A stretch of 64,000 nucleotides of DNA from Meishania sp964351985 (lineage in GTDB: Bacteria; Bacteroidota; Bacteroidia; Flavobacteriales; Flavobacteriaceae). The notes under the pieces are model-generated. The model saw nothing but the letters and a program-made list of their open reading frames with translations, did no database searches and was not told the DNA's origin. Shown piece after piece: positions 44,160 to 53,001 of the stretch. The position numbers and the translations under genes are program-made. Location: contig CAYGPR010000019.1 of assembly GCA_964351985.1 (NCBI GenBank), positions 5,386-69,385 of the forward strand, read 5' to 3'. Position 1 is the stretch's first letter; each line of letters starts with the position of its first letter.

Positions 44160-47100
44160 CTAAAATTTAAACAGGGCCAGCGAATCGCTATTGCGCGCAA
44201 CTAGAAGTTTTTCTCCGGTAATCATAAAATCCCGTATTTCGCCGTTCACTTTAAAACCATCACCGTCGTTATGGGTCTTAAACCGGAGACTCCCTAAATT
44301 TTCCAAATAGGTTCCGTATGAGGCATCGTAACGGCCAACTTCGGGTTTTGCACCATATAGATTGCCGCCCAATACGATGTCTTGGTCGCCATCGGCATCA
44401 AAGTCGTTTATGGCGATGGCATAAATAGGCGCGAATTGCGCTTGAAGTGGCAGTTCTTGTACCTTGAAGTTTAGCCCGCCTTCATTGACCAACATGACCG
44501 ATGCAAGAATATTCACCTCTAATCGATTTGAGCCGTTGAGTTCTTCGGGAGTAAAGATATCGCCAATACTAGCATTTTTAAATGATTTGTAATCTGGAAA
44601 CCGTTTGGTCAACATTTTCATTTGCTCGGTAAGATTATGCCGCAGGGCATAGGGATAGTCTTTTCCATCCTGAGAACGGAAGGCCAAGATGGGGTCTATG
44701 AATCCGTTACCATCAAAATCCTTTGAGAACAAGGTTATCGGATAGTTTTCAGTAGCTTTAAATCGACTGTTCAGACCATGGTTTCCCAAAACGAAGTCAA
44801 TGTCGCCGTCACCGTCCAAGTCATTTTTTTCAATAGTATTCCACCAGCCTCTTAGCTTGGAAAGTGGGTTGTCGGCGTTTCTTGAAAAAGAACCATTTTC
44901 GTTTGTGAAAATCTCGACGCCCATGAATTCTCCGACCATCATCAGGTCATCATCCCCATCGTCATCGAGGTCTTGAAAAAGGGCGTCGGTTATCATTCCG
45001 ATTGCTTTCAATGCAAAACCCTTCTCTTTCGTAACATCCGTAAAATTGCCTTTGCCATCGTTTTGCAGGAGAAACCCTGAGCAGGGAATCCCATAATTAA
45101 GTGGGACGATGCGCTCGCCCACGAAAAGGTCTTGATCCCCGTCACCATCAATGTCAGAGGCTATAACCGTAGAGGTACTGTGTACCGACGTTTTGCTCGG
45201 AAGTTTTTGATCGGACAATGAAAAGTTTCCTCTACCATCATTGAAGTACAATCGATCTTGAAAACTTTGGGAATATCTTGAAAACTCCACGCCACCGCTA
45301 CAGACATATAGGTCCTGGTCTCCGTCTCCATCGGCATCGAAAAAGAGACTTCCGGCATCTTCTGAATCTTTGGTGGTTTCGAAGTCAGGAGTATTTTTTT
45401 TAACGAATCTATTTTGCTGTGCTAGAAATAAGGTTCCCGAATTCCCTTTGGAACCTCCTATATAAAAGTCTTTTTGGCCATCGTTGTTAACATCGCCTTC
45501 CGAAATTTTCGGACCTTCGGTGCTGCACATGTGGTGCAAAAGTCGGTCGCGGTCAAAATCTACGAATCGGTTTTCTTGGTGTAGGTAAACTATTTCGGAA
45601 TCCATTTTTTCAAAAAGGGATTTACGCGCAAGAAGACTTTCACTTTCTACAGCCTTGGCATCTTTTTCATAAAGGGTCAGGGTTTGATCGACCTTCACAT
45701 TTTCAATATGCGTAATTTTCCCCGAAGGCCAATTGATCGTTATTGATATTGGGTCTTGGGAAGGCAACCCGATATTGGGCCGAACGTCCATACTCGACTG
45801 AAAGCCTCGAACGGGTTGGTTTTCAATGGAAATGCCGATCGGGGCAATCTCGATCTTTGAACCAAGTGCGTTTTGGTTTTTTCCTTCTCCTATCAGATTG
45901 AACTTTACATAGTGTCCATGACCTGATTCCATCGTTGTGTTTTGATAAATAAAAGACGGCATATTAAGATTGTTGACCACAAGGTCCAAATCGCCATCAT
46001 TATCTAGATCGCCATAGGCCGCCCCGTTCGAGAAACTTTCTTGCAGAAGTCCGGATTTTTCGAAATTTTCGAAATCCAGTTCCCCCAAGTTTTTATAAGC
46101 ATGGTTCTTCTGCGGGTTGGAGGGAATAATATCAATCAATTTTGAATAATCGATAGCTTTATCGGTCATGATGGACCGCATGACCTCTTCGTTTGAAACG
46201 TACCTTAAGTAGTCTTGATCCGTAAGATCTCGATAAACGCCGTTGGCAATGAAAAGGTCTTTAAGGCCGTCGTTATCCATATCGAAAATAAGTGCCCCCC
46301 AGCTCCAATCGGAAGCTTCCACACCGCTCAATCTACCTATTTCACTAAACGAATTATCGGTATTGTTGAGTTGAAACGTATTTCGGGTAAATTGATGATA
46401 GTAATCGCTGTTCACTTTTAGTTTATAGGTATTCCAATCTTCAAAAGTGGTTACTGATTTTAACCGCTCATAATCGGAAGGTAACATTTCGGTCACGAAT
46501 ATATCGTTGTACCCATCATTGTTGATATCGGCCATATCGGCCCCCATTGAAGCACCACTGATGGCGGTTATCTGCCTTTCCAATTGCTCCGAAAAGGTAC
46601 CATCCTGATTGTTGATATATAGATAATCACGTTCGAAAAAGTCGTTGGACACATAGATATCTTCCCATCCATCATTATTCACGTCACCGACAGTAACGCC
46701 GAGACCGAAACCGACGACGCTTCCGTAAATTCCGGCCTTTTCGCTTACATCAACGAATTTTCCATCGATGTTCTCCATGAGTTTATCGCCCCCCAAAAGA
46801 TTCCTTTTTGGGCGTTCGTTGCGTCTAAGGTCAAAACTGCCAATGGCTTGATAGGAGTTGTTGAGAATATAGGCATCCAGATCACCATCTTTGTCATAAT
46901 CAAAGAAAGTGGCATGCGTAGAAAATCCTTTGTCANNNNNNNNNNCATCTAAATTGTATTCGGCCGCTTTTTCAGAAAAAGTACCATCTTGATTATTTAT
47001 AAAAAGTTCGTTTTGTTTGTTCTCTCCGTTGAGATCGCCAGAGTTACAAACATAAATATCCAAATAGCCATCCGCATTGATATCGACCATGGCAACTCCT

Positions 47101-47489
47101 GTAGACCATGGTCTTGAGCCGCCGACCTTTGCTTTTTCCGTGATATCGTCGAATTCGAGATTACCTTTGTTCAAGTAAAGTCTGTTCTGCTCTTGGTTCG
47201 AAATAAAATAAATATCCGGTAAGCTATCATTGTTTATGTCGCCTATGGCAACGCCGCCCCCATTGTAATAATTTCGATATTTATAAACGTTGAACGCATT
47301 GTCGAACGAAAGATCGTTGGTAAAACCAATACCGGTCTCGGTAGAATCCAATAGTTCAAAAACGGTTTGACCCTCGACGGATTCGGATTTTTGCGGTTTT
47401 GAAGTACAGTTTGCCAAGAGCACTACCGTTAGGAAACCTGCCCAGAAGCGGAATAGTGTTAACGAATATTTATTATTTTTCGAGTACAT
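44160..47489 (-). CDS. FG-GAP/VCBS-ASPIC (CRTAC1-type) lipoprotein 2 (contains assembly gap)
   Basis: About 1109 aa including unknown residues at the N-gap. The signal ends in VVLLANC. Same plan as the other two: VCBS repeats (IGDINNDSLPDIYFI, MVDINADGYLDIYVC), an ASPIC/UnbV-like part with GFQSSMDVRPNIGLP and ITINWPSGK, then further repeats (DADGDGDQDLYVC). Surface-exposed propeller protein of unknown ligand. The ten N at 46936-46945 lie within it, in the first repeat block. Its start overlaps the end of the upstream small lipoprotein gene by 17 bases. Confidence 0.82.
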   Translation of the reverse strand: MYSKNNKYSLTLFRFWAGFLTVVLLANCTSKPQKSESVEGQTVFELLDSTETGIGFTNDLSFDNAFNVYKYRNYYNGGGVAIGDINNDSLPDIYFISNQEQNRLYLNKGNLEFDDITEKAKVGGSRPWSTGVAMVDINADGYLDIYVCNSGDLNGENKQNELFINNQDGTFSEKAAEYNLDXXXXDKGFSTHATFFDYDKDGDLDAYILNNSYQAIGSFDLRRNERPKRNLLGGDKLMENIDGKFVDVSEKAGIYGSVVGFGLGVTVGDVNNDGWEDIYVSNDFFERDYLYINNQDGTFSEQLERQITAISGASMGADMADINNDGYNDIFVTEMLPSDYERLKSVTTFEDWNTYKLKVNSDYYHQFTRNTFQLNNTDNSFSEIGRLSGVEASDWSWGALIFDMDNDGLKDLFIANGVYRDLTDQDYLRYVSNEEVMRSIMTDKAIDYSKLIDIIPSNPQKNHAYKNLGELDFENFEKSGLLQESFSNGAAYGDLDNDGDLDLVVNNLNMPSFIYQNTTMESGHGHYVKFNLIGEGKNQNALGSKIEIAPIGISIENQPVRGFQSSMDVRPNIGLPSQDPISITINWPSGKITHIENVKVDQTLTLYEKDAKAVESESLLARKSLFEKMDSEIVYLHQENRFVDFDRDRLLHHMCSTEGPKISEGDVNNDGQKDFYIGGSKGNSGTLFLAQQNRFVKKNTPDFETTKDSEDAGSLFFDADGDGDQDLYVCSGGVEFSRYSQSFQDRLYFNDGRGNFSLSDQKLPSKTSVHSTSTVIASDIDGDGDQDLFVGERIVPLNYGIPCSGFLLQNDGKGNFTDVTKEKGFALKAIGMITDALFQDLDDDGDDDLMMVGEFMGVEIFTNENGSFSRNADNPLSKLRGWWNTIEKNDLDGDGDIDFVLGNHGLNSRFKATENYPITLFSKDFDGNGFIDPILAFRSQDGKDYPYALRHNLTEQMKMLTKRFPDYKSFKNASIGDIFTPEELNGSNRLEVNILASVMLVNEGGLNFKVQELPLQAQFAPIYAIAINDFDADGDQDIVLGGNLYGAKPEVGRYDASYGTYLENLGSLRFKTHNDGDGFKVNGEIRDFMITGEKLLVARNSDSLALFKF
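46936..46945. other. Assembly gap (ten N)
   Basis: Ten N inside VCBS gene 2. Bases on both sides (..TTTGTCA and CATCTAAATT..) share CA, so merging would give TTTGTCATCTAAATT and restore Tyr-Asn-Leu-Asp-Asp-Lys-Gly-Phe-Ser, the spacing seen in the paralogues. The gap is probably an artefact of two overlapping contig ends. Confidence 0.95.
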
Positions 47490-48072
47490 CCCTCAAGTCG
47501 TCTATTTTGGCTTTCACGAATTGTTCGTCGTCCAAAGGTTTGATGACCATACGTCTATTGCCATCGACTTTGACCAACATTTGCTTGTTATCTTTTTCCA
47601 CGGTGATAAATGGATTTCCTGGATACCATTTTTCCAAAGAATCCTTAACGGCAAATCGAAGTTTGTCCGATTGTAAGGCCTTGTTCCAAGGAGACCAAAA
47701 TTCATAGTAAAACTGCAGATCCATACCGTTCATGATATTTTTTTCATCGAAACTTCCGTAGAACAACATGATCATAGAAGATTTTAGGTCAGCACTGTCT
47801 TTAATGGGAAGTTTGTATTTTACGGATTGGTTCTGCGGCCCTTGAGAAATGAGCCCTTTACTGTTCAATTTCCAACATTGATCGAAAAATTCTTTCTTGG
47901 TCTGGCCGAACTTCATGCCAAATACCAGGGAATCATGAACAACACCCTTGGCCATTTCGTTTTTAACCAACTCTGAATATTCGGATCCGGCACAACCAAA
48001 CATAAAAACCAAAACCAGAAATAGTACCGGTTTATTGGTCTTTAGAAATTTTATAAAAAACCGTTTTGTCAT
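47473..48072 (-). CDS. Lipoprotein of unknown function in the VCBS operon
   Basis: 199 aa. Basic start (MTKRFFIKFLKTNK), hydrophobic core and lipobox FMFGC (Cys27). The mature part is mixed alpha/beta with no motif I recognise; it includes FGMKFGQTKKEFFDQCWKLN and a Phe/Tyr/Trp-rich MDLQFYYEFWSPWNKAL. It overlaps the upstream VCBS gene 1 by 41 bases and the downstream VCBS gene 2 by 17 bases, so translation of all three is probably coupled. A role as a small surface partner of the VCBS proteins is inference. Confidence 0.75.
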   Translation of the reverse strand: MTKRFFIKFLKTNKPVLFLVLVFMFGCAGSEYSELVKNEMAKGVVHDSLVFGMKFGQTKKEFFDQCWKLNSKGLISQGPQNQSVKYKLPIKDSADLKSSMIMLFYGSFDEKNIMNGMDLQFYYEFWSPWNKALQSDKLRFAVKDSLEKWYPGNPFITVEKDNKQMLVKVDGNRRMVIKPLDDEQFVKAKIDDLRDVLEK

Positions 48073-51000
48073 TATTTCTTGATACTAGTATTATTTTCTG
48101 ACCCTTGTAATCAACACATTTGATACCTCGAATTTGCCCTTCAATACCAAGGCTTTTTACACTACGAACGTCATCTTTGAAATGTGGCCCAAAGATAGCC
48201 CATCCCTTTGAAGCATCATACCTTCCAAACTGTGGTTTCACCGAATATTGGTTTCCTCCGAATAATAAGTCAATGTTTCCGTCAGTATCGATATCGTTCG
48301 CCATAATTTCATAGACGGGTGCATATTGAATTTCGTTCGGAAGTCCATGTCTTATAAATGCTCCCTCTTCGTTATAAAACACGGAGCTTTCCAAGATTTT
48401 AATGTTCAATACCGATGCTTTTTGCAAAACTTCCTTTGAAAAAATCGATTGCATATCCGCTTGCGCATAATGTTTATAATAGAGGAGTTTTTTCTTGAGA
48501 GCCGGAATTTGCGAAATCAACTCGTCCTTATCAACGATCGGATAGTATTTGCCCTCTTTTTTCTTACAAATTATTTGCTCTTGAAAACCATTTCCATCAA
48601 AATCGGAAATATACATTCGCATATCGGGTTCGAAAAAGTTGTTGAGTCCAAGATTGCCTGCGATTAGATCTTCGTCGCCATCACCGTCAACATCGGAAAC
48701 TTCCAAAGCTGTCCATAGTCCAAAAGTATCTTCTAGGCCAAAATTTTCACTTTGGTCGGTAAATTCTCCATCGGTATTGATGAATATTTTGATGCCCATC
48801 CATTCGCCAAGTACCACCAAATCTTCCAAACCGTCTTTGTTGATGTCAGCCCAGCGGGCATCGGTTATCATACCTATATTGGCCAATGCTACATTCTCTA
48901 AAGGCGTAAAATTGCCTTTGCCATCGTTTTCTAACAAAAAACCTGAGCCTGGTCGACCATACAGATTGGGCTTGTAACGCTCGCCTACAAAAAGGTCCAG
49001 GTCCCCGTCTTGGTCATAGTCTTCGGCCTTGACGACCGATGAACTTATCGGTACCGACATGCCCAATGAACCTTTGATTTTATTAAAATTACCGCCATCG
49101 TTTTTATAAAATGAATCGTTCAAGGCGGTCGAGTAGGGGGAAAATGCCTTGCCGCCATGACAAACATATAAATCTAGATCACCATCGTTATCGGCGTCGA
49201 AAAATAGGGCATCGGTATCCTCAGAACCGATATCGCTAGCGAATGCAGCACTATTTTTCAAATAACCTTCACTAGAGGAAACAAATAAAGCTCCGGATTG
49301 ATTCTTTGCTCCCCCAATAAAAAAGTCGGGTACCCCATCGTTATTTATATCATCCGCGGCCAAGGCTGGCCCTTCATTGCTGAACATCTGTGGCAAAAGA
49401 CGTTCATTGTTAAAATCGATATATTCGTTTTCATCATGTTCAAAATCGAATAATGGAGAAATTAGTTCAGTAATTGAGGATTTTATAATGTCATATCCTG
49501 ATACGGATAGTGGTATGGAATCCAGTTTTTGTACGATGTGGACTTGGTTGGTTGACAGGTTGGTTTTAGAAGATGTTGTGCCATCTGGCCATGTAATCCA
49601 AAGCGTATCTATTGTTTGGGTTTTTCCAACCCCGAAATGAATGCCATCGGCAACACTACTCTGAAAGCCACGAGAAACAAAGTTTTCGCCATATGCCACT
49701 TGGTCACCATATTTTATTTTGGCTTTTGCACCAACCGCATTCGGATTTTTACCCGGTTGAATAAATTTCATAATAATCCCGTGATGTGTCAAAGCATCTG
49801 ATTTGTTCTCATAGATAAACGAGGGCATATTGACATTGTTTACTACCAGATCCAGATCACCATCATTATCAAGGTCCCCGTAGGCACTGCCATTACTAAA
49901 ACTAGGCTGGTTCAAGCCCCAGTCCATGGTCTTGTTTTCAAAATCGAAAGCACCTAGGTTTTTAAAAGCTGCATTGGGCACTGGTTGGGAGGGCATAGCA
50001 TCGATTAGCCCTGTAATCGCATTTTTTTGATTGTTTTTAATTCTGTTGCGCACCGTTTCCTCATCGGCATCATAAGTAAGATAATCGCGGTCAAGCAAAT
50101 CTTTATAGATACCGTTGCTAATAAAGATGTCTCGAAGTCCATTATTGTCCATATCGAATAAAAGGGCACCCCAACTCCATTCGGTCGCCGCTACATTGGC
50201 TTGTCTTCCGACTTCAAAAAAGCTTCCATTCCCTAGGTTTCGCTGTAACGTATTTCTGGGAAATTGATTGAAATACCCTTGTTTGATGGCGAGTTGTTGC
50301 TTATCCCAAGACTCGAACAGGGTCTTGGTCTTTTTTCGTTCTTCACTGGCAGGAAGCATTTCCGTCACTACCAAATCGGTCAATTGGTCATTGTCAAGAT
50401 CGGCCAAGTCCGCGCCCATGGATCCCATGGAAATAGATCCAAAATAATCTTCTAGCCGCTCCTCAAATTTCCCGTTCTTATCGTTTATATAAAGGTAATC
50501 TCGTTCAAAAAAGTCGTTTGAAATAAAAATATCGGTCCAATCATCATTGTTGAAATCCCCTAAGGTAATTCCGAGTCCGAATCCAATTTTGCTGGAATAG
50601 ATACCTGCTTCTTCGGTGATATCAGTAAAAGTTACCCCATCGTTTCTTAAAAATTTGTTCCCATTGCCACCTTCATCGGGAATTTTGCGCTGGTCTTTTA
50701 TTAAATCAAAACCCCCGATAGATCGTAACGAATTGTTCAGCACATAGGCATCCAAGTCGCCGTCTCTATCATAGTCGAAAAAAGCGGCATGTACCGATAG
50801 ACCTTCCACATCGAGTCCATATTCCTTTGAAGCTTCGGTAAAAGAAATTTGTCCTGAGGCATCGGGGCCATTATTGATAAAAAGCTCGTTATGGCGATTT
50901 TTACCTTCGGGTTTGCCGGATTTGCAAACATACAGGTCAAGATAACCATCACCATTAATATCGGCAAAGGTGGCGCCAGTAGACCATACATCAGGACATG

Positions 51001-51322
51001 TCACGCCAGCTTTTTCCGTGATGTCCTCAAATTTCCAATTCCCCTTGTTCAAAAAGAGTTTATTATCGACCATGTTGCCCGTAAAATATACATCTTCAAG
51101 ACCATCATTGTTGACGTCACCAATCGCTACGCCACCGCCGTTATAAAAATTCCGGTAGACGTATGGGTTGAAGGCTTCGTCGTAGCTAAGATTATTCTCA
51201 AAGGATATGCCAATAGAAGAATCCCTCAAAGCAAAAAGCGGATTAACTTCTTTAGAAATATCTTCTTTTTTACTGCAAGAAACATGAAGCATAATTATAA
51301 AGATCCAGAAATACTTCATCAA
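48032..51322 (-). CDS. FG-GAP/VCBS-ASPIC (CRTAC1-type) lipoprotein 1
   Basis: 1096 aa. Signal MMKYFWIFIIMLHVSC. VCBS repeats in the first about 500 residues (IGDVNNDGLEDVYFT, FADINGDGYLDLYVC), an ASPIC/UnbV-like section with GFQSSVADGIHFGVG and TLWITWPDGTTS near 560-610, then a second repeat block (FFDADNDGDLDLYVC, VSDVDGDGDEDLIAG). First gene of the VCBS operon. Its ATG lies only 11 bases beyond the U-tract of a strong terminator that follows susD, so its transcripts must read through it or begin inside it. Confidence 0.85.
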   Translation of the reverse strand: MMKYFWIFIIMLHVSCSKKEDISKEVNPLFALRDSSIGISFENNLSYDEAFNPYVYRNFYNGGGVAIGDVNNDGLEDVYFTGNMVDNKLFLNKGNWKFEDITEKAGVTCPDVWSTGATFADINGDGYLDLYVCKSGKPEGKNRHNELFINNGPDASGQISFTEASKEYGLDVEGLSVHAAFFDYDRDGDLDAYVLNNSLRSIGGFDLIKDQRKIPDEGGNGNKFLRNDGVTFTDITEEAGIYSSKIGFGLGITLGDFNNDDWTDIFISNDFFERDYLYINDKNGKFEERLEDYFGSISMGSMGADLADLDNDQLTDLVVTEMLPASEERKKTKTLFESWDKQQLAIKQGYFNQFPRNTLQRNLGNGSFFEVGRQANVAATEWSWGALLFDMDNNGLRDIFISNGIYKDLLDRDYLTYDADEETVRNRIKNNQKNAITGLIDAMPSQPVPNAAFKNLGAFDFENKTMDWGLNQPSFSNGSAYGDLDNDGDLDLVVNNVNMPSFIYENKSDALTHHGIIMKFIQPGKNPNAVGAKAKIKYGDQVAYGENFVSRGFQSSVADGIHFGVGKTQTIDTLWITWPDGTTSSKTNLSTNQVHIVQKLDSIPLSVSGYDIIKSSITELISPLFDFEHDENEYIDFNNERLLPQMFSNEGPALAADDINNDGVPDFFIGGAKNQSGALFVSSSEGYLKNSAAFASDIGSEDTDALFFDADNDGDLDLYVCHGGKAFSPYSTALNDSFYKNDGGNFNKIKGSLGMSVPISSSVVKAEDYDQDGDLDLFVGERYKPNLYGRPGSGFLLENDGKGNFTPLENVALANIGMITDARWADINKDGLEDLVVLGEWMGIKIFINTDGEFTDQSENFGLEDTFGLWTALEVSDVDGDGDEDLIAGNLGLNNFFEPDMRMYISDFDGNGFQEQIICKKKEGKYYPIVDKDELISQIPALKKKLLYYKHYAQADMQSIFSKEVLQKASVLNIKILESSVFYNEEGAFIRHGLPNEIQYAPVYEIMANDIDTDGNIDLLFGGNQYSVKPQFGRYDASKGWAIFGPHFKDDVRSVKSLGIEGQIRGIKCVDYKGQKIILVSRNNDKTVFYKISKDQ

Positions 51323-51332
51323 TTATAAATGG

Positions 51333-51367
51333 ATAAAAAAAGGGTTGTTCTTTTCGGAACAACCCTT
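51333..51367 (-). terminator. Strong terminator/attenuator between susD and the VCBS operon
   Basis: On the minus strand the stem GAACAACCC/GGGTTGTTC (51357-51365 with 51342-51350), loop of 6, runs into a U7 tract (51341-51335), with extra A-U pairs at its base. It lies 23 bases after the susD stop and 11 bases before the VCBS gene 1 start, too close for a separate promoter. Confidence 0.9.
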
Positions 51368-51389
51368 GCAATTTAATAAACCTTCTAAA

Positions 51390-52991
51390 TTAATAGCCCG
51401 GGTTTTGTGTTAAAGAACCTCCTGAGGCATCGATTTGCCCTTGAGGAATCGGGAACAATCTTTTGTTCGGATCTGAATCGGTTTTCTCCCACCATTGGTC
51501 TTCGTAGGTTCCGAAACGGATTTGATCTGTTCTACGGCTTGACTCTTGAAACATCTCCTTACCACGTTCGGCCAAGAAAGTAGCAGCGTCCATAGTGGTC
51601 AATGGCGCAGCACCAACCCTTGCACGTAGCACATTGACTTCAGGTAAGGCAAGGCTCCAATCTCCCGCGGCACGTGAAGCGGCCTCGGCGTGCATCAAAT
51701 GCACATCGCCCAAACGAACGATTGGGTAATCGTTGTTCATATTCTGTCGTTGGAAGACGGCAAAACCAAATTTACCCATACGTACACCACCATCTCTTTT
51801 CGCGTTCGGCTCCAATTCATTGACGGGTGGTTTGTAATCGATAACAAGGTCATCATCATCCGCGGCATAGTCTAACAATGGGTTTCCACCAAAATCGGTC
51901 TGTGGGCCTTGTAAAAAGTTCATTTGTCTGCGTCCGTCATCGGTGCCATGGCTGTTATAAAACTCTTCTAGAACAACAAAACCGTTCCATGGTTGTGCAT
52001 CAAGACCCCAAGTCAACTGACTTGGTCCGTGCAATGTCATCATATTGAAGTTCATACCACCATTGGCCGTGTTGTTTTCGTCAAAATCGACCGCCCAAAT
52101 GATTTCAGGATTGCCCTCGTTATTCGGTGCAAAAATGGCCGAATAACCTTCTAAATTTTCAGGATCGGAAGGCACCTCTGGTCTTTTGGCTAAATTGGGC
52201 ACCGTGCAACCTGCGCCGCACAATTGATACGGACTGTTATCCAAGATGTATGACGTTGCCCATTCTGCTTCCTGCCATCGGGGCGTACCTGTATACGTTT
52301 CAGCATTAAGATACAATTTGGCAATAATGGCCAAAGCTGCATATTGGTTGATACGGTAGTTATTGACTTCTGTAGTTAACGGGCTACCCGAAAGATCCAA
52401 ACTTGCGGTAATCGCGGGAACGCCCAGAGCGCCTAAAAGTTCAGCTTCTACAAAATCGAAAACCGCTTGACGATCTGATTGTGGCGCGTCTGCCCCCGGC
52501 GCGGTAATCAATTTTACCCTTCCAAAACCATCCAATAACCTCCAATATAAATAGGCACGCAATGCCCTGACTTGTGCCGTTTGATTTGCATCAAGGCTAC
52601 CTGCCAATGAAGTGTTACATTCTCCGATACCTGTATACGATTGATTCCAAAGTTCATTGATACGGTCATGGGTAGATCCGTAGGTATGACGATGTAATTG
52701 AATCCAAATACCTCCATCGAACCAGTCACCCCCTTTTTGGGTTACGGCAACTGCATCACTGGTCACGGTCTGGGTCGCAAAGAACCCTGTGTTACTGGCA
52801 GTTCCTGATTTTAATCGGTCAAAGGGAGCCAAAAGAGCACCGCCTCCGCCTCCGCCTGCACCCACAGAGATGCCATCATTTGAAAATTGCTGATCCTCCA
52901 CAAAAGAATCCTCCAATTCGTCCTCTAAGTCCGTACACGAAAATGCTATGAGCACGGTACTGAGAAGTGTTAATCTAATTAATCGTTTCAT
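51390..52991 (-). CDS. SusD/RagB-family nutrient-binding lipoprotein
   Basis: 533 aa. Lipobox in LIAFSC (Cys19). A Gly-rich run of six residues lies near 46-53. The TPR-like helices with RALRAYLYWRLLDGFGRVKLIT and AALAIIAKLYLNAETYTG, and the C-terminal MHAEAASRAAGDW and FPIPQGQIDASGGSLTQNPGY, are typical of SusD. It covers the SusC channel on the cell surface and captures oligosaccharides. It starts 10 bases after the susC stop. Confidence 0.95.
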   Translation of the reverse strand: MKRLIRLTLLSTVLIAFSCTDLEDELEDSFVEDQQFSNDGISVGAGGGGGGALLAPFDRLKSGTASNTGFFATQTVTSDAVAVTQKGGDWFDGGIWIQLHRHTYGSTHDRINELWNQSYTGIGECNTSLAGSLDANQTAQVRALRAYLYWRLLDGFGRVKLITAPGADAPQSDRQAVFDFVEAELLGALGVPAITASLDLSGSPLTTEVNNYRINQYAALAIIAKLYLNAETYTGTPRWQEAEWATSYILDNSPYQLCGAGCTVPNLAKRPEVPSDPENLEGYSAIFAPNNEGNPEIIWAVDFDENNTANGGMNFNMMTLHGPSQLTWGLDAQPWNGFVVLEEFYNSHGTDDGRRQMNFLQGPQTDFGGNPLLDYAADDDDLVIDYKPPVNELEPNAKRDGGVRMGKFGFAVFQRQNMNNDYPIVRLGDVHLMHAEAASRAAGDWSLALPEVNVLRARVGAAPLTTMDAATFLAERGKEMFQESSRRTDQIRFGTYEDQWWEKTDSDPNKRLFPIPQGQIDASGGSLTQNPGY

Positions 52992-53001
52992 AGTTTTTTT
53001 T

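Noticed and set aside
40901..51322. VCBS repeats as a sign of a mobile or phage-derived element.
   Set aside because: The similar stretches are protein-family repeats of three paralogous genes; no integrase, att repeats or phage genes accompany them.
48120..51328. Several plus-strand frames of 60-145 codons within VCBS gene 1.
   Set aside because: All are antisense to repeats with calcium-loop motifs and show no start context or domain.
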